From contig NZ_CAXLMO010000023.1 in assembly GCF_964187635.1 (NCBI RefSeq), positions 18,816 to 82,815 of the forward strand: 64,000 nucleotides of DNA, in the 5' to 3' direction. The DNA is from Seribacter sulfatis. Its GTDB lineage: Bacteria; Verrucomicrobiota; Verrucomicrobiia; Opitutales; Seribacteraceae. Made by a program: the position numbers and the translations under genes. Position 1 is the first letter of the stretch, and every line of letters begins with the position of its first letter. This document shows, piece after piece, positions 53,201 to 62,295 of this stretch. The notes beneath the pieces were generated by a model that was not told the DNA's origin, did no database searches, and saw nothing but the letters and a program-made list of their open reading frames with translations.

Positions 53201-54346
53201 GTGGCGGAGACAATTCTAAGTAGAGGCGTAGTAAAACCCACTAATTGGATCACGGTCTACCTCATCGCAATTGCGCTGGGCTTGACCACCCTTGGTCTGG
53301 TTATGCTTTTTAGTGCCGGTGTTGTGCGCGATGCCCACTCTCTTTTAACCAAGCAGATTGTATGGGTGGGATTATCCGTTTTGATTGGTCTCTATGTTTC
53401 ATTCATGAACTTAGAGTGGTTAAAAAAGAGGTCGTGGTGGATTTTTGGCTTTTGTGTGCTGGGACTCATTTTGACCTTGGTCCCCGGCATCGGAATTAAA
53501 GTAAATGGTGCCCAGCGTTGGATTGGTTTAGGGCCTTTACGAATACAGCCATCTGAATTCGCGAAAATTGGCTTGGTTCTTGGCTTAGCTGCTTATTTTT
53601 CTTCCCGACAGCGAGAAATTAAAACATTTGTTTCTGGCTTTTTAATTCCTTCACTTCTGATCGGGGTAATTTGTGGATTAATACTCAAGCAACCTGATTT
53701 TGGAACCTGCTTTTTATGTGGTGCAGTTGCCGCCACCATGATGTTTCAATCCGGAACAAGTTTGAGGTGGCTATTACCAATCGCATTTCTTGCCATTGCC
53801 GCTTTTAGCGTGCTTGTATATTTTGACCCCGTCCGTATCAGGCGGGTAACTTCTTTCTTGGATGTGGAGGCAAATGCAAATGATAGTGCCTACCAACTTT
53901 GGCAAGGTATGCTGGCCTTTGGAGTGGGAGGATTAGATGGGGTAGGCTTAGGAATGGGGCGCCAACAAATGCATTTTCTACCGGAAGCACATACCGATTT
54001 TATTTTTCCAGTTATCGGCGAAGAACTTGGCTTAATTTGTACATTGGGAATCGTGGCATGTTTCCTTTTCCTTTTTGTTTTAGTTGCATGGCGACTCAGG
54101 CAGGCACCCAAATTATACGATTACTTACTCGCCATGGGTTCCCTTCTTTTTATCTGCTTGCAAGCGATTATAAACATGGGAGTGGTGACAGGTTCGATGC
54201 CAACCAAGGGGATGTCGTTACCTTTTATCAGTTATGGCGGGTCGAACTTAATGGTTACTTTTGTTTTCTTAGGCATCATTATCAATGTCTTTCGCAATTG
54301 GGATAATCCAAAACTTCACCAACCAAGAGAAATAAGAGAGATATGA
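53201..54346 (+). CDS. ftsW: lipid II glycosyltransferase FtsW
   Basis: A 381-residue SEDS protein with about ten membrane helices, GTG start. Motifs are VNGAQRWIGLGPLRIQPSEFAKIGL, YQLWQGMLAFGVGGLDGVGLG, HFLPEAHTDFIFPVIGEELG and a final GMSLPFISYGGSNL. SEDS proteins polymerise glycan strands at the septum with FtsI; the conserved Asp lies in the loop near the EAHTDFIF region. It overlaps murG by ATGA. Confidence 0.95.
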   Translation: MAETILSRGVVKPTNWITVYLIAIALGLTTLGLVMLFSAGVVRDAHSLLTKQIVWVGLSVLIGLYVSFMNLEWLKKRSWWIFGFCVLGLILTLVPGIGIKVNGAQRWIGLGPLRIQPSEFAKIGLVLGLAAYFSSRQREIKTFVSGFLIPSLLIGVICGLILKQPDFGTCFLCGAVAATMMFQSGTSLRWLLPIAFLAIAAFSVLVYFDPVRIRRVTSFLDVEANANDSAYQLWQGMLAFGVGGLDGVGLGMGRQQMHFLPEAHTDFIFPVIGEELGLICTLGIVACFLFLFVLVAWRLRQAPKLYDYLLAMGSLLFICLQAIINMGVVTGSMPTKGMSLPFISYGGSNLMVTFVFLGIIINVFRNWDNPKLHQPREIREI

Positions 54347-55482
54347 GGAATATTGTCATTGCATGTGGTGGAACCGGTGGCCATTTAACACCCGGTATCG
54401 CACTTGCTCAAAACTTGGAGGAGCGCGGTTATCCGTCCTGGCTTTTTATTAGCCAAAAGGCAGTGGATACCCGCTTGTCACGAAAGTACCCAAAACTAAG
54501 TTTTGAGGCAATGCCTGGGGCACCTCTAATTAAATCTCCTTTGGGAATGGCCCGATTTGGTCACGGTTTTCTCTTCTCTTTTCTTCGATCCTATCGTTTT
54601 TATGGTAAAATAGGGGCCGATGCGATGGTTGGGTTTGGAGGATTTTCTTCTTTTGGTCCGGCCATGGCTGCACGGGCAAGAGGAATTCCAGTTTTTATCC
54701 ATGAGGCGAACCGGGCAGTTGGAAAAGCGGTGCGATTTTTGGCAAAACGTTCTACTCGCCTGTATCTACCTGAAGGGATGCATTTGGAAGGAATATCTCC
54801 CGATGTAATTCGCAATGTGGGCTATCCTTTACGCAAGGAATTTCGTAGAATTCCAAAAGAACGGGCCAGAAAGCAACTCGGGATTTCGTTGAGCGACCGC
54901 TTATTGGTCGTCTTGGGCGGGAGCCAGGGTGCAGCATCATTAAATCGGTGGGTAAAGGATCAATTAGAACCACTCGCTGCAGAAGGAATTTCGACTTATT
55001 GTTTGACTGGAATGAACAAAGAAAGTTCAGGAGTGGTACAATTAGAAGGCATGGGAGGCCAGACAGTAACCAACCGGTTTGTTTCGTTTACCGATGAAAT
55101 GAATGCCGTTCTTTCTGCCGCAGATTTGGTTATTTCTCGGGCAGGTGCCGGGGCAATTGCGGAGATCATCCGTTGCCGAATTCCATCCATCTTAATACCG
55201 TATCCTTTTGCTGCCGATAATCACCAATTTTTAAACGCAGAATTTCTGGAAAGAAAAGGAGCCACGATTGTCTGCCCAGAAGAAAACATGGCAGAAAATC
55301 TTTTGAATGAAGTCCGCGAAGTAATGTTCAATGAAGAATTTCGCACCACTATACGCCGAAATTTATTCGCATTAGATAATGGTGATGTGGCCAATCGAAT
55401 TTCAGACGATATTTCTCAGTGCTTAAAAAAACAGGCTCTCCACGATCCCGTTCAAGGTGGAATCCTTCGAATGATCGGATGA
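54343..55482 (+). CDS. murG: UDP-GlcNAc:undecaprenyl-PP-MurNAc-pentapeptide GlcNAc transferase
   Basis: A 379-residue GT-B enzyme. The N-terminal GGTGGHLTPGIALAQ loop binds the diphosphate. GFGGFSSFGPAMAA, HEANRAVGKA and LVVLGGSQGAASLN follow, with ISRAGAGAIAEI and IPYPFAADNHQ in the nucleotide-sugar domain. It makes lipid II at the inner membrane. Its last bases overlap the murC-murB start by ATGA. Confidence 0.95.
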   Translation: MRNIVIACGGTGGHLTPGIALAQNLEERGYPSWLFISQKAVDTRLSRKYPKLSFEAMPGAPLIKSPLGMARFGHGFLFSFLRSYRFYGKIGADAMVGFGGFSSFGPAMAARARGIPVFIHEANRAVGKAVRFLAKRSTRLYLPEGMHLEGISPDVIRNVGYPLRKEFRRIPKERARKQLGISLSDRLLVVLGGSQGAASLNRWVKDQLEPLAAEGISTYCLTGMNKESSGVVQLEGMGGQTVTNRFVSFTDEMNAVLSAADLVISRAGAGAIAEIIRCRIPSILIPYPFAADNHQFLNAEFLERKGATIVCPEENMAENLLNEVREVMFNEEFRTTIRRNLFALDNGDVANRISDDISQCLKKQALHDPVQGGILRMIG

Positions 55483-57686
55483 ATAACCCCAAACGAGTAC
55501 TGCTCTTAGGTGCGGGTGGAATGGGCATGGCTCCACTTGCCCTTTATCTGCATGGTGCTGGCGTTCAAGTAGAGGCTTATGATGATCGCTTTCGCGAGCC
55601 TCTACGCTCTCATTTACAAAGTGCTGGAATCGATGTACTTAGCGAACCCACTCCATTAAATAAACCCGATTGTATTATTCGATCGAGTGCCATTCCCTTA
55701 AATAATAAGGGAGTCCAAGGTTGGGTTGCCCAGAATATCCCGGTTTATCAACGAGGTGAATTCCTGGCTCGTTTTACGGCCAAAAAGAAGTTTTTGGCTG
55801 TTGTAGGCAGTCATGGAAAGACAAGCACTACCGGTATGCTCTGTTGGGCATTAGATCAGGTGGGATTCCAGTTTTCTTATCTAGTGGGGGGAATGTTTAC
55901 CGATAATCAACTTCCTTCTGGGCGCTATGTTAAAGAGAGCTGGGTCATTTGCGAGGTGGATGAAAGTGATGGCACGATTGATTATTTCACACCCTCCGTA
56001 ACCTTGGCGTTGAACTGTGATTGGGATCATGTCGATCAGTATGATTCAAAAGATTCCATGGGAGAAACCTTTCGCACATTATTTTCACGGACCACTTCTT
56101 CAATCATTACCCCCACGAATTCGGAACTGTCTGAATGGGCAAAGCTTGAAAATGAGTCCCTGTTGTCGACTTTTGATTTAAAGAGCGAACCTTCTGCATT
56201 CTTAGAAAATAACATTGCCGCTGTGGTTGCGGCAGGAAAAGTATTGGAGGTTGATTTATCCACATTGGACTACAGTAAATTTCCTGGGATCGAACGTAGA
56301 CAATCAATACTCCACCAAAGCCCGACCCGGACAATTGTGGAAGACTATGCCCATCACCCCACAGAAATTAATGCATTTCTGAGCCGGCGTCGATTGGTAC
56401 TTCCCCAGCATTCCTTACAAGTTGTATTTCAGCCTCATCGATTTTCCCGGACCCAAGCATTAGCCCAGAACTTTGCGGAAGAGTTATCTCAGGCAGATGA
56501 TCTTCACCTCCTTCCGACCTATGCCGCATTCGAAGAATTTGACCCAGCAGGTTCTGTAGAGAGCTTGGTTGGTTATTTACCACCCCGGCTTCGGGAACAT
56601 ACCAACATCTTTTCCGATTTCACACAACTGTGTGACGAATTAGGACCCACTCCCTTAGAGAATAAAAAAGATCAAATTCTTTTTGTGGGGGCGGGAGATT
56701 TAGAAAAGTGGGCCCATGGTTTTTCGGCTTGGGAAAAAGCGAAAGGTAATAAATTGGATGCATTTTCTTACTACCTCGAAAAGAAGTTGTCTAAAAGTAC
56801 TATTCTTCGTTCCTACGAACCATTGGCAAATAAAACCACAATAGGAGTGGGGGGAAGTGCAAGATGGTACGCAGAACCCGCCCACTCGGAAGATCTGCGT
56901 TCCTTGGTGGAGGCATGTAAACTTTTTAATATCCCCCGCGCAATGATGGGGCGGGGGTCCAATTTAATTGTACCCGATGATGGATTTGGTGGACTTGTCC
57001 TTCGCTTGCGTGGAAAATTTTGGAAAGAAATTACTTTCCGCGCCGAAGAATCCCTCGTGGTCGGAGCGGGTGCACGGTTAAATGAAATTTGTAGTTTTGC
57101 CTGCTTAAATGGCTTAAAAGGATTTGAATTTCTGGAAGGAATTCCCGGTACATTAGGAGGTGCATTGCGAATGAATGCAGGGGCAATGGGCTGGGAAACA
57201 TTTGACCTTGTCGAATGGGTTTCCTTTCTATTACCAGACGGAAGTATTCGGGAAATCCTTGGTACCGATTTAAATGTGGGATATCGATATTGCCGGGAAG
57301 CATTTGACGGAATTGCACTGCGGGCCAAGCTCAAATCGGAAGGGAAGTCCGATCACAGGGCAATTCGTAAAGCCATTGAGAAATTAGCGAAGCGCCGGCG
57401 CTCGACACAGCCTCGGGAAGCAAGTGCGGGTTGTATTTTTCGTAACCCGGAAGATGTTTCCGCTGGTTTCCTCATTGAAGACAGTGGATTGAAAGGCGAA
57501 CGGGAGGGCGGAGCAGTCATCTCCAACCAGCATGCTAATTTTATTCTTAATCAAGGAGGTGCAACTGCCGATGAGGTAATTTCTTTAATCCAACGAGTTC
57601 GTGCGAGAATTAAGGAATCAAAAGGACTGATTCTTGAACCAGAAGTCACTCTGATGGGGAAATCGTGGAATGAATATTTATCTTAG
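55479..57686 (+). CDS. murC-murB: MurC-MurB fusion: UDP-MurNAc:L-Ala ligase and UDP-enolpyruvoyl-GlcNAc reductase
   Basis: A 735-residue bifunctional protein from the ATG at 55479. Residues 1-435 are MurC: GAGGMGMAPLALYL, IRSSAIP, ATP loop GSHGKTSTTG, EVDESDGTID, DYAHHPTEINA and FQPHRFSRTQAL. Residues about 440-735 are MurB: GVGGSARWY, MGRGSNLIVPDDGF, FEFLEGIPGTLGGALRMNAGA, the Ser in SAGCIFRNPE that would donate a proton, and the late Glu in LEPEVTLMG. Two early steps, NADPH reduction to UDP-MurNAc and L-Ala addition, are thus in one chain. The MurC central domain is short (about 60 residues between DHVDQ and ENNIAA, versus roughly 95 in E. coli from memory). Confidence 0.93.
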   Translation: MNNPKRVLLLGAGGMGMAPLALYLHGAGVQVEAYDDRFREPLRSHLQSAGIDVLSEPTPLNKPDCIIRSSAIPLNNKGVQGWVAQNIPVYQRGEFLARFTAKKKFLAVVGSHGKTSTTGMLCWALDQVGFQFSYLVGGMFTDNQLPSGRYVKESWVICEVDESDGTIDYFTPSVTLALNCDWDHVDQYDSKDSMGETFRTLFSRTTSSIITPTNSELSEWAKLENESLLSTFDLKSEPSAFLENNIAAVVAAGKVLEVDLSTLDYSKFPGIERRQSILHQSPTRTIVEDYAHHPTEINAFLSRRRLVLPQHSLQVVFQPHRFSRTQALAQNFAEELSQADDLHLLPTYAAFEEFDPAGSVESLVGYLPPRLREHTNIFSDFTQLCDELGPTPLENKKDQILFVGAGDLEKWAHGFSAWEKAKGNKLDAFSYYLEKKLSKSTILRSYEPLANKTTIGVGGSARWYAEPAHSEDLRSLVEACKLFNIPRAMMGRGSNLIVPDDGFGGLVLRLRGKFWKEITFRAEESLVVGAGARLNEICSFACLNGLKGFEFLEGIPGTLGGALRMNAGAMGWETFDLVEWVSFLLPDGSIREILGTDLNVGYRYCREAFDGIALRAKLKSEGKSDHRAIRKAIEKLAKRRRSTQPREASAGCIFRNPEDVSAGFLIEDSGLKGEREGGAVISNQHANFILNQGGATADEVISLIQRVRARIKESKGLILEPEVTLMGKSWNEYLS

Positions 57687-57692
57687 AAAGAA

Positions 57693-58634
57693 ATGATTAT
57701 GAATAAAAATTTTAAGATTGTTGTATTAGCTGGCGGTGTTGGACCGGAGCGTGAGATTTCAAACCGTACTGGAAAAGCACTTTCTGAAGCATTAAAGAAA
57801 AACTTTCAAGTTGAACTAATTGAATTAACCGAAGAGCAACTCCCCACTGGCATTAATCCGGAAGAGTGTATCGTTTTCCCTGCCATTCATGGTACTTTTG
57901 GAGAAGATGGCCGATTGCAAAAAATGCTGGAAGGCAGGGGAATCAATTATTCTGGAAGCGATTCCCAATCAAGTCGTCTGTGTATGGATAAGTTTGAGTC
58001 CAAAAAAGCAGTCGCCAAATCTGGGGTTCGAGTCGCTCCCGATGTTGTATTTCATCATCCAAGTGAAGTGAATATACCGGAAGTTCTTTCTTCTCTTGGT
58101 CAGGATTTAATTATTAAACCAACCGATCAGGGGAGTAGTGTTGCCTTGTATGTTCTTCATGGGGAAGAAGAATTAAGGAACACGCTCAATCAAATCGATC
58201 CGGGGAATTGGATGGTGGAGAAGCGTATTTTTGGCCGGGAAGTTACAGTGGGGATTCTGGGGGACTGTTCCATGGGCATAGTGGAGGTTATTCCCAAAGG
58301 GGGAGTCTATGACTTTGAAAGGAAATATTCTTCCGGTTCCACAGAGTACCGGTACCCCGCCGTACTGGATTGTGAAATTGAGAACGAGGTAAAATCATTT
58401 GCACTGGATTCCTTTCGAGCCTGTGGATGCAGAGATTTTGCACGAGTCGACTTTATCATTTGTGAAGACGGGCATGCTCATTTTTTGGAGGTTAATACTT
58501 TACCCGGACTTACCGAAACAAGCTTACTGCCGAAAAGTGCCTCTTGTTCGGGGTATAATTTTGAACAACTATCCAATCAACTTCTACTCCCTGCATTGGA
58601 CCGCTTCAATGAACATGTTCTTCTCAGCGTGTAG
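57693..58634 (+). CDS. ddl: D-alanine:D-alanine ligase
   Basis: A 313-residue ATP-grasp enzyme. The N-terminal loop is LAGGVGPEREISNRTG, and the motifs HGTFGEDGRLQ, YSGSDSQSSRLCMDK, KPTDQGSSVALY and EVNTLPGLTETSLLP follow. The DFxxxxxGxxxxLEVN Mg2+-binding segment is present. It makes D-Ala-D-Ala for MurF. Start is ATG at 57693 (an ATG two codons later is also possible). Confidence 0.95.
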   Translation: MIMNKNFKIVVLAGGVGPEREISNRTGKALSEALKKNFQVELIELTEEQLPTGINPEECIVFPAIHGTFGEDGRLQKMLEGRGINYSGSDSQSSRLCMDKFESKKAVAKSGVRVAPDVVFHHPSEVNIPEVLSSLGQDLIIKPTDQGSSVALYVLHGEEELRNTLNQIDPGNWMVEKRIFGREVTVGILGDCSMGIVEVIPKGGVYDFERKYSSGSTEYRYPAVLDCEIENEVKSFALDSFRACGCRDFARVDFIICEDGHAHFLEVNTLPGLTETSLLPKSASCSGYNFEQLSNQLLLPALDRFNEHVLLSV

Positions 58635-58642
58635 AATTTACC

Positions 58643-59563
58643 ATGACTAATAAAAAGAATAAAAATCAAGACGGACTTTCCGGGAACTGGAAGAAATTAG
58701 CCCCCAAATCTTCTCGGAAACCAGCGTCCAGAGCCGCATTTCGAAAAAGATTACTGGGTATCACCAAGGTGTTTGCACTAATTGTAGTGCTATGCTTAGT
58801 GGGAATTGTCGTTCAGTTTTTTCAAGAGCGTAGCCAACCGAATTCGGGTCCCCTTGATATTACTGGTTCTGGTATGCCCGTTTCCAAATTGATGTTCGTG
58901 AGCGATGGGGTATTACACAAGAACTGGTTCCAAAATTGGTTCGGTCCATTACGAAATCGAACCCTTATGGATTTGGATATCGAAAAAATCCAAAAAGAAT
59001 TAAAAAAAGAATCTCAAATCTCATTCGCCCGGGTAAGCAGGCAATTTCCTTCCACCCTCAAGATCGAATTGAAGGAAAAAAAGCCAATTTTGCGCCTCTG
59101 TTTACGTTCCAAAACAAAAGGGGAACAAACATGGTTGGTTTCCTCGGATGGATCACTTTATCTCGGTACCTGCTATAGTAATGCCAGCCTGGTTCACCTT
59201 CCTTTCTTGAATATAGAACCGTCTCTCCTTACTCCAAACCCAGAGGGGAAGGGCTATGCAAAATTGGAGGGCATCACTGCGGTCGCACCCCTCATGGAAC
59301 TCGCCCGTAGGGAATATCCGGGATTTTATCAGAATTGGAAGATTATTTCCTATCAAAGACCCCATGATAATGATCCTGGTGCACATATCCATATTAAGTC
59401 AGGAAAAGTTCGAAATTTACGATTTGCACCACAGGGTTTTGCGGCACAATTACGTCGTTTAAAATATCTTTTAATGGAATCCGATTTTCGAAGGACCCCC
59501 GTTATTGAATCAATTGATTTATCCCATGACCGCTCGGTCTTTGCAAAACTAAACCCCTCGTAA
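58643..59563 (+). CDS. ftsQ: cell division protein FtsQ
   Basis: A 306-residue bitopic protein. A basic cytoplasmic N-terminus is followed by one membrane helix (about 36-56), a POTRA-like domain (about 72-148, with SFARVSRQFPSTLKIELKEKKP) and a beta domain (about 160-300). FtsQ bridges early and late division proteins with FtsL and FtsB. FtsB is not seen as a separate gene. The name rests on topology, the POTRA line and its place before ftsA. Confidence 0.88.
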   Translation: MTNKKNKNQDGLSGNWKKLAPKSSRKPASRAAFRKRLLGITKVFALIVVLCLVGIVVQFFQERSQPNSGPLDITGSGMPVSKLMFVSDGVLHKNWFQNWFGPLRNRTLMDLDIEKIQKELKKESQISFARVSRQFPSTLKIELKEKKPILRLCLRSKTKGEQTWLVSSDGSLYLGTCYSNASLVHLPFLNIEPSLLTPNPEGKGYAKLEGITAVAPLMELARREYPGFYQNWKIISYQRPHDNDPGAHIHIKSGKVRNLRFAPQGFAAQLRRLKYLLMESDFRRTPVIESIDLSHDRSVFAKLNPS

Positions 59564-59603
59564 TTTTGTCCTCTAAGAACACAAAATTGAACCCGATCAC
59601 AAA

Positions 59604-60821
59604 ATGAGTAAAATTATTGGTGCTGTAGAAATTGGAACTTCCAAAGCGAAAGCTCTTATTGGCGAGGTTGCAGAGAATGGAAGTTTAAATGTGGTGGGAA
59701 TGGCTTCTCGTCCGAATGAAGGAATGCGAAAGGGAGAGATTGTTGACTTTCGAAAAGCCGCGGCTGCAGTTCACTCCGCCTTGGAGGATGCGGAAAAGAT
59801 GTCCGGTACAACAGTGGATGAAGTGTACCTTGCACAGACTGGTTCTCATTTAAAAGGTCACATGCTTCGGGGTTCGGCATCGGTTGCCTCTTCAGATAAC
59901 CGAGTGGATGTATCGGATCTTCAACGAGCCGCGGAAGAAGCAAAGCGTAGAAAACCAGATGATGGACGAACCTATGTCCATCATGTCCGCACTCCTATTT
60001 TATTGGATGGTCGTATCGTACAGGATCCTGTTGGCATGTTTGGATCGAAGGTCGATCTGGGCTATTGGTCTATCGATGGGGACGACCAGGCAATCAAACA
60101 GGCACTCCATGTGATCAGTAATTACAGTTTGGAGGTAAAGGACTTAATTCTTTCTTCAATTGCATCTTCCACCATGATGGCCGGCCCCGATTTGAGAAGA
60201 GCGGGTACTTTGGTTATCGATATGGGGGCGGGAGTAACAGATTTTGCTCTCTACCGGCAGGGCTTTGTTGCCTGTACTGGCGTCATTCCCGTCGGAGGGG
60301 ATCATGTAACCGGGGATTTAAGTATGGGGTTACGTGTACTCGAGCCCTATGCCGAAAAGTTAAAAATCGAACATGGAAAAGCAATTTCAGACCCCATGGA
60401 TGAAGGGGAGGATGTCTGGATTATTGGTAACAAAACAATTGGAGACCGTTCCATTCCCAGAAAAGCAATTACCGATGTCATTCATGTTCGTATTGCCGAA
60501 TTATTTGAAATATTAAGTAAGGAACTGGAAGGCTTATTGGATCCGGATGAATTAAAGGGAGGAATTTTATTAACGGGAGGTGCTTCTCTTCTCCCTGGAG
60601 TGGAACAGATCGCCAGTAAAATATTGGGTTTTACTGCCCGACGGGCTAGTTTTCCAACCGGTATTGATTCGGAACTCGCACAGCCAGAAAATGCAACCGT
60701 CCTCGGACTTTTGCATTATGGATTGGAAGACCATGGATTACCGGGACGCAAGAAAGAAGAAGTGGAAGCTGGCTTCCTCGGTAAATTTCGAAAAATGGTG
60801 GGACTCGGAGCACAGAGCTAA
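59604..60821 (+). CDS. ftsA: cell division protein FtsA
   Basis: A 405-residue actin-fold protein. Motifs are VEIGTSKAKALIGEV (phosphate 1), VIDMGAGVTDFALYR (phosphate 2), GGDHVTGDLSMGL and GGILLTGGASLLPGVEQIA. The C-terminal 15 residues (FLGKFRKMVGLG) form the amphipathic membrane-targeting helix. It tethers FtsZ to the membrane. It lies 38 bases before ftsZ. Confidence 0.95.
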   Translation: MSKIIGAVEIGTSKAKALIGEVAENGSLNVVGMASRPNEGMRKGEIVDFRKAAAAVHSALEDAEKMSGTTVDEVYLAQTGSHLKGHMLRGSASVASSDNRVDVSDLQRAAEEAKRRKPDDGRTYVHHVRTPILLDGRIVQDPVGMFGSKVDLGYWSIDGDDQAIKQALHVISNYSLEVKDLILSSIASSTMMAGPDLRRAGTLVIDMGAGVTDFALYRQGFVACTGVIPVGGDHVTGDLSMGLRVLEPYAEKLKIEHGKAISDPMDEGEDVWIIGNKTIGDRSIPRKAITDVIHVRIAELFEILSKELEGLLDPDELKGGILLTGGASLLPGVEQIASKILGFTARRASFPTGIDSELAQPENATVLGLLHYGLEDHGLPGRKKEEVEAGFLGKFRKMVGLGAQS

Positions 60822-60859
60822 ACCGAATAAAAATAGACATAACACTGAAAGAATATCCT

Positions 60860-62146
60860 ATGAGCCAAGACAATTTATTTCCCCAAGAAACCAATTTCTC
60901 ACCCGAAAATGAAATCCCGGGCATACGGGCTAAAATAATTGGAATCGGAGGGGCAGGACTTTCTCTCGTGGATGGTTTACGATTTGATAACTTTCAAAGT
61001 GTCGAGCACCTGGCTGTGGATGTGGACAGTCGGGCACTCTCTGATTCGATTGCAGGAGAAAAACTCGCCTTTGGCCGTCGACATACCCGTGGCATGGGAA
61101 CCGGGGGGGAGCATACCCTTGCCCGCAAAGCGATGGAGGAGGAAAAAGATGTTATTCGCAAAAAACTCGAAGGGGTTGACCTGGTCTTTTTACTGGCTGG
61201 ATTAGGGGGAGGAACGGGTGGTGGAGCTGCTCCGGTAATTGCCCGATTAGCAAGGGAGGCAGGTGCACTTGTCTTTGCCTTTACTCCACTACCTTTCAGC
61301 TGGGAAAAAAGCAGACACTCCATGGCCGAGGAATGCCTCGCCGATCTGCGTAAGTTTGCCAATGCCGTGGTTCCATTACCCAACGATTCACTATTACAAA
61401 TGGGAGGTGCCGATGCCACTGCCCTGGAATGTTTTGCCGAAGCGGGGAGAAATGTAAGTAAGGGAATTTCTGCCATCTGTTCACTCGTATTCCGAAGGGG
61501 AATGATCGATGTTGATTTTGTTCACCTTCGCAAAGCCTTTAACCGCAGAGCCGGAAGAACTTTATTTGGATATGGAGAAGGAGATGGAGAAGATGCAATT
61601 CGGCAGGCCGTTCGCGAGCTCCTTTTATGTCCCATGTTACACCTTCCAGATGTTTCAAAAGCAGCAGATGCATTGTTAATACTGATAACGGGAGGTACGG
61701 GTATGGGAATGGCTGCTCTTCAACAGGTCTCCAGTGAAATTCGCGAGGAATTCAAAGCGGGAGAACATATTGTATTTGGTGCTCATGTGGATGAAAATAT
61801 GGGCAACCGGGTGCAAATTACAGTCTTAGGCGCCACTGATTTGGAAGCGGGTATACCTACCGCCGATGTGGCTCCCACTGCCAAAGAAGTAATTGCGGTT
61901 CTTCCCAAAAGTAAAGTGGCACACACTTCCAAATTAGCGAAAGAGAAAAAAGGATCGAAATTAAAGACAGTTCCTGCAGCACCTCGGAATAAGAAAAAGG
62001 ATGACCTGGATCAAAATACCTTTGAATTTATGGAGGCAGAAAATCAACGGGGGATCTTTGGCGATTTACCTTCCCGAAATATTTATGCGGGAGAAGATTT
62101 GGATGTTCCTGCCTATCTTAGGCGAGGCGTAAAAATTTCGATCTAA
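60860..62146 (+). CDS. ftsZ: cell division GTPase FtsZ, divergent
   Basis: A 428-residue tubulin-like protein. The tubulin signature reads G116-GGT-GGG122 (usually GGGTGTG). The T7 loop, which completes the GTPase site of the neighbouring subunit, reads GMIDVDFVHLRK, so the E. coli Asn207/Asp209/Asp212 positions are Asp217/Asp219/His222. The first nucleotide loop is GIGGAGLSLVDGL, without the Gly-Asn of GGGGGNAV. A Lys-rich linker (about 340-395) leads to the C-terminal peptide LDVPAYLRR, which should still bind FtsA. Cluster position and the C-terminal peptide make FtsZ secure; its GTPase chemistry is in doubt. Confidence 0.93.
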   Translation: MSQDNLFPQETNFSPENEIPGIRAKIIGIGGAGLSLVDGLRFDNFQSVEHLAVDVDSRALSDSIAGEKLAFGRRHTRGMGTGGEHTLARKAMEEEKDVIRKKLEGVDLVFLLAGLGGGTGGGAAPVIARLAREAGALVFAFTPLPFSWEKSRHSMAEECLADLRKFANAVVPLPNDSLLQMGGADATALECFAEAGRNVSKGISAICSLVFRRGMIDVDFVHLRKAFNRRAGRTLFGYGEGDGEDAIRQAVRELLLCPMLHLPDVSKAADALLILITGGTGMGMAALQQVSSEIREEFKAGEHIVFGAHVDENMGNRVQITVLGATDLEAGIPTADVAPTAKEVIAVLPKSKVAHTSKLAKEKKGSKLKTVPAAPRNKKKDDLDQNTFEFMEAENQRGIFGDLPSRNIYAGEDLDVPAYLRRGVKISI

Positions 62147-62274
62147 AATCGATTTCCGGCCCTTGATAGGGGTGAAAATGTATCCAAGTTCTGATTTTCC
62201 ATAAAAAACCTGTTCCACAACTCATCCCATTGGGGTCAGTTTATGGATAGGGCAACCATCGAAAAATTGTCACG

Positions 62275-62295
62275 TCCGTAAAATATTGTTACGGA
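62275..62295. terminator. hairpin between convergent ftsZ and M23 peptidase genes
   Basis: TCCGTAA (62275-62281) and TTACGGA (62289-62295) form a perfect 7-bp stem with loop AATATTG. It covers the stop codon of the minus-strand peptidase gene and lies 129 bases after ftsZ. No T run follows, so it would be a weak terminator for either strand. Confidence 0.35.
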
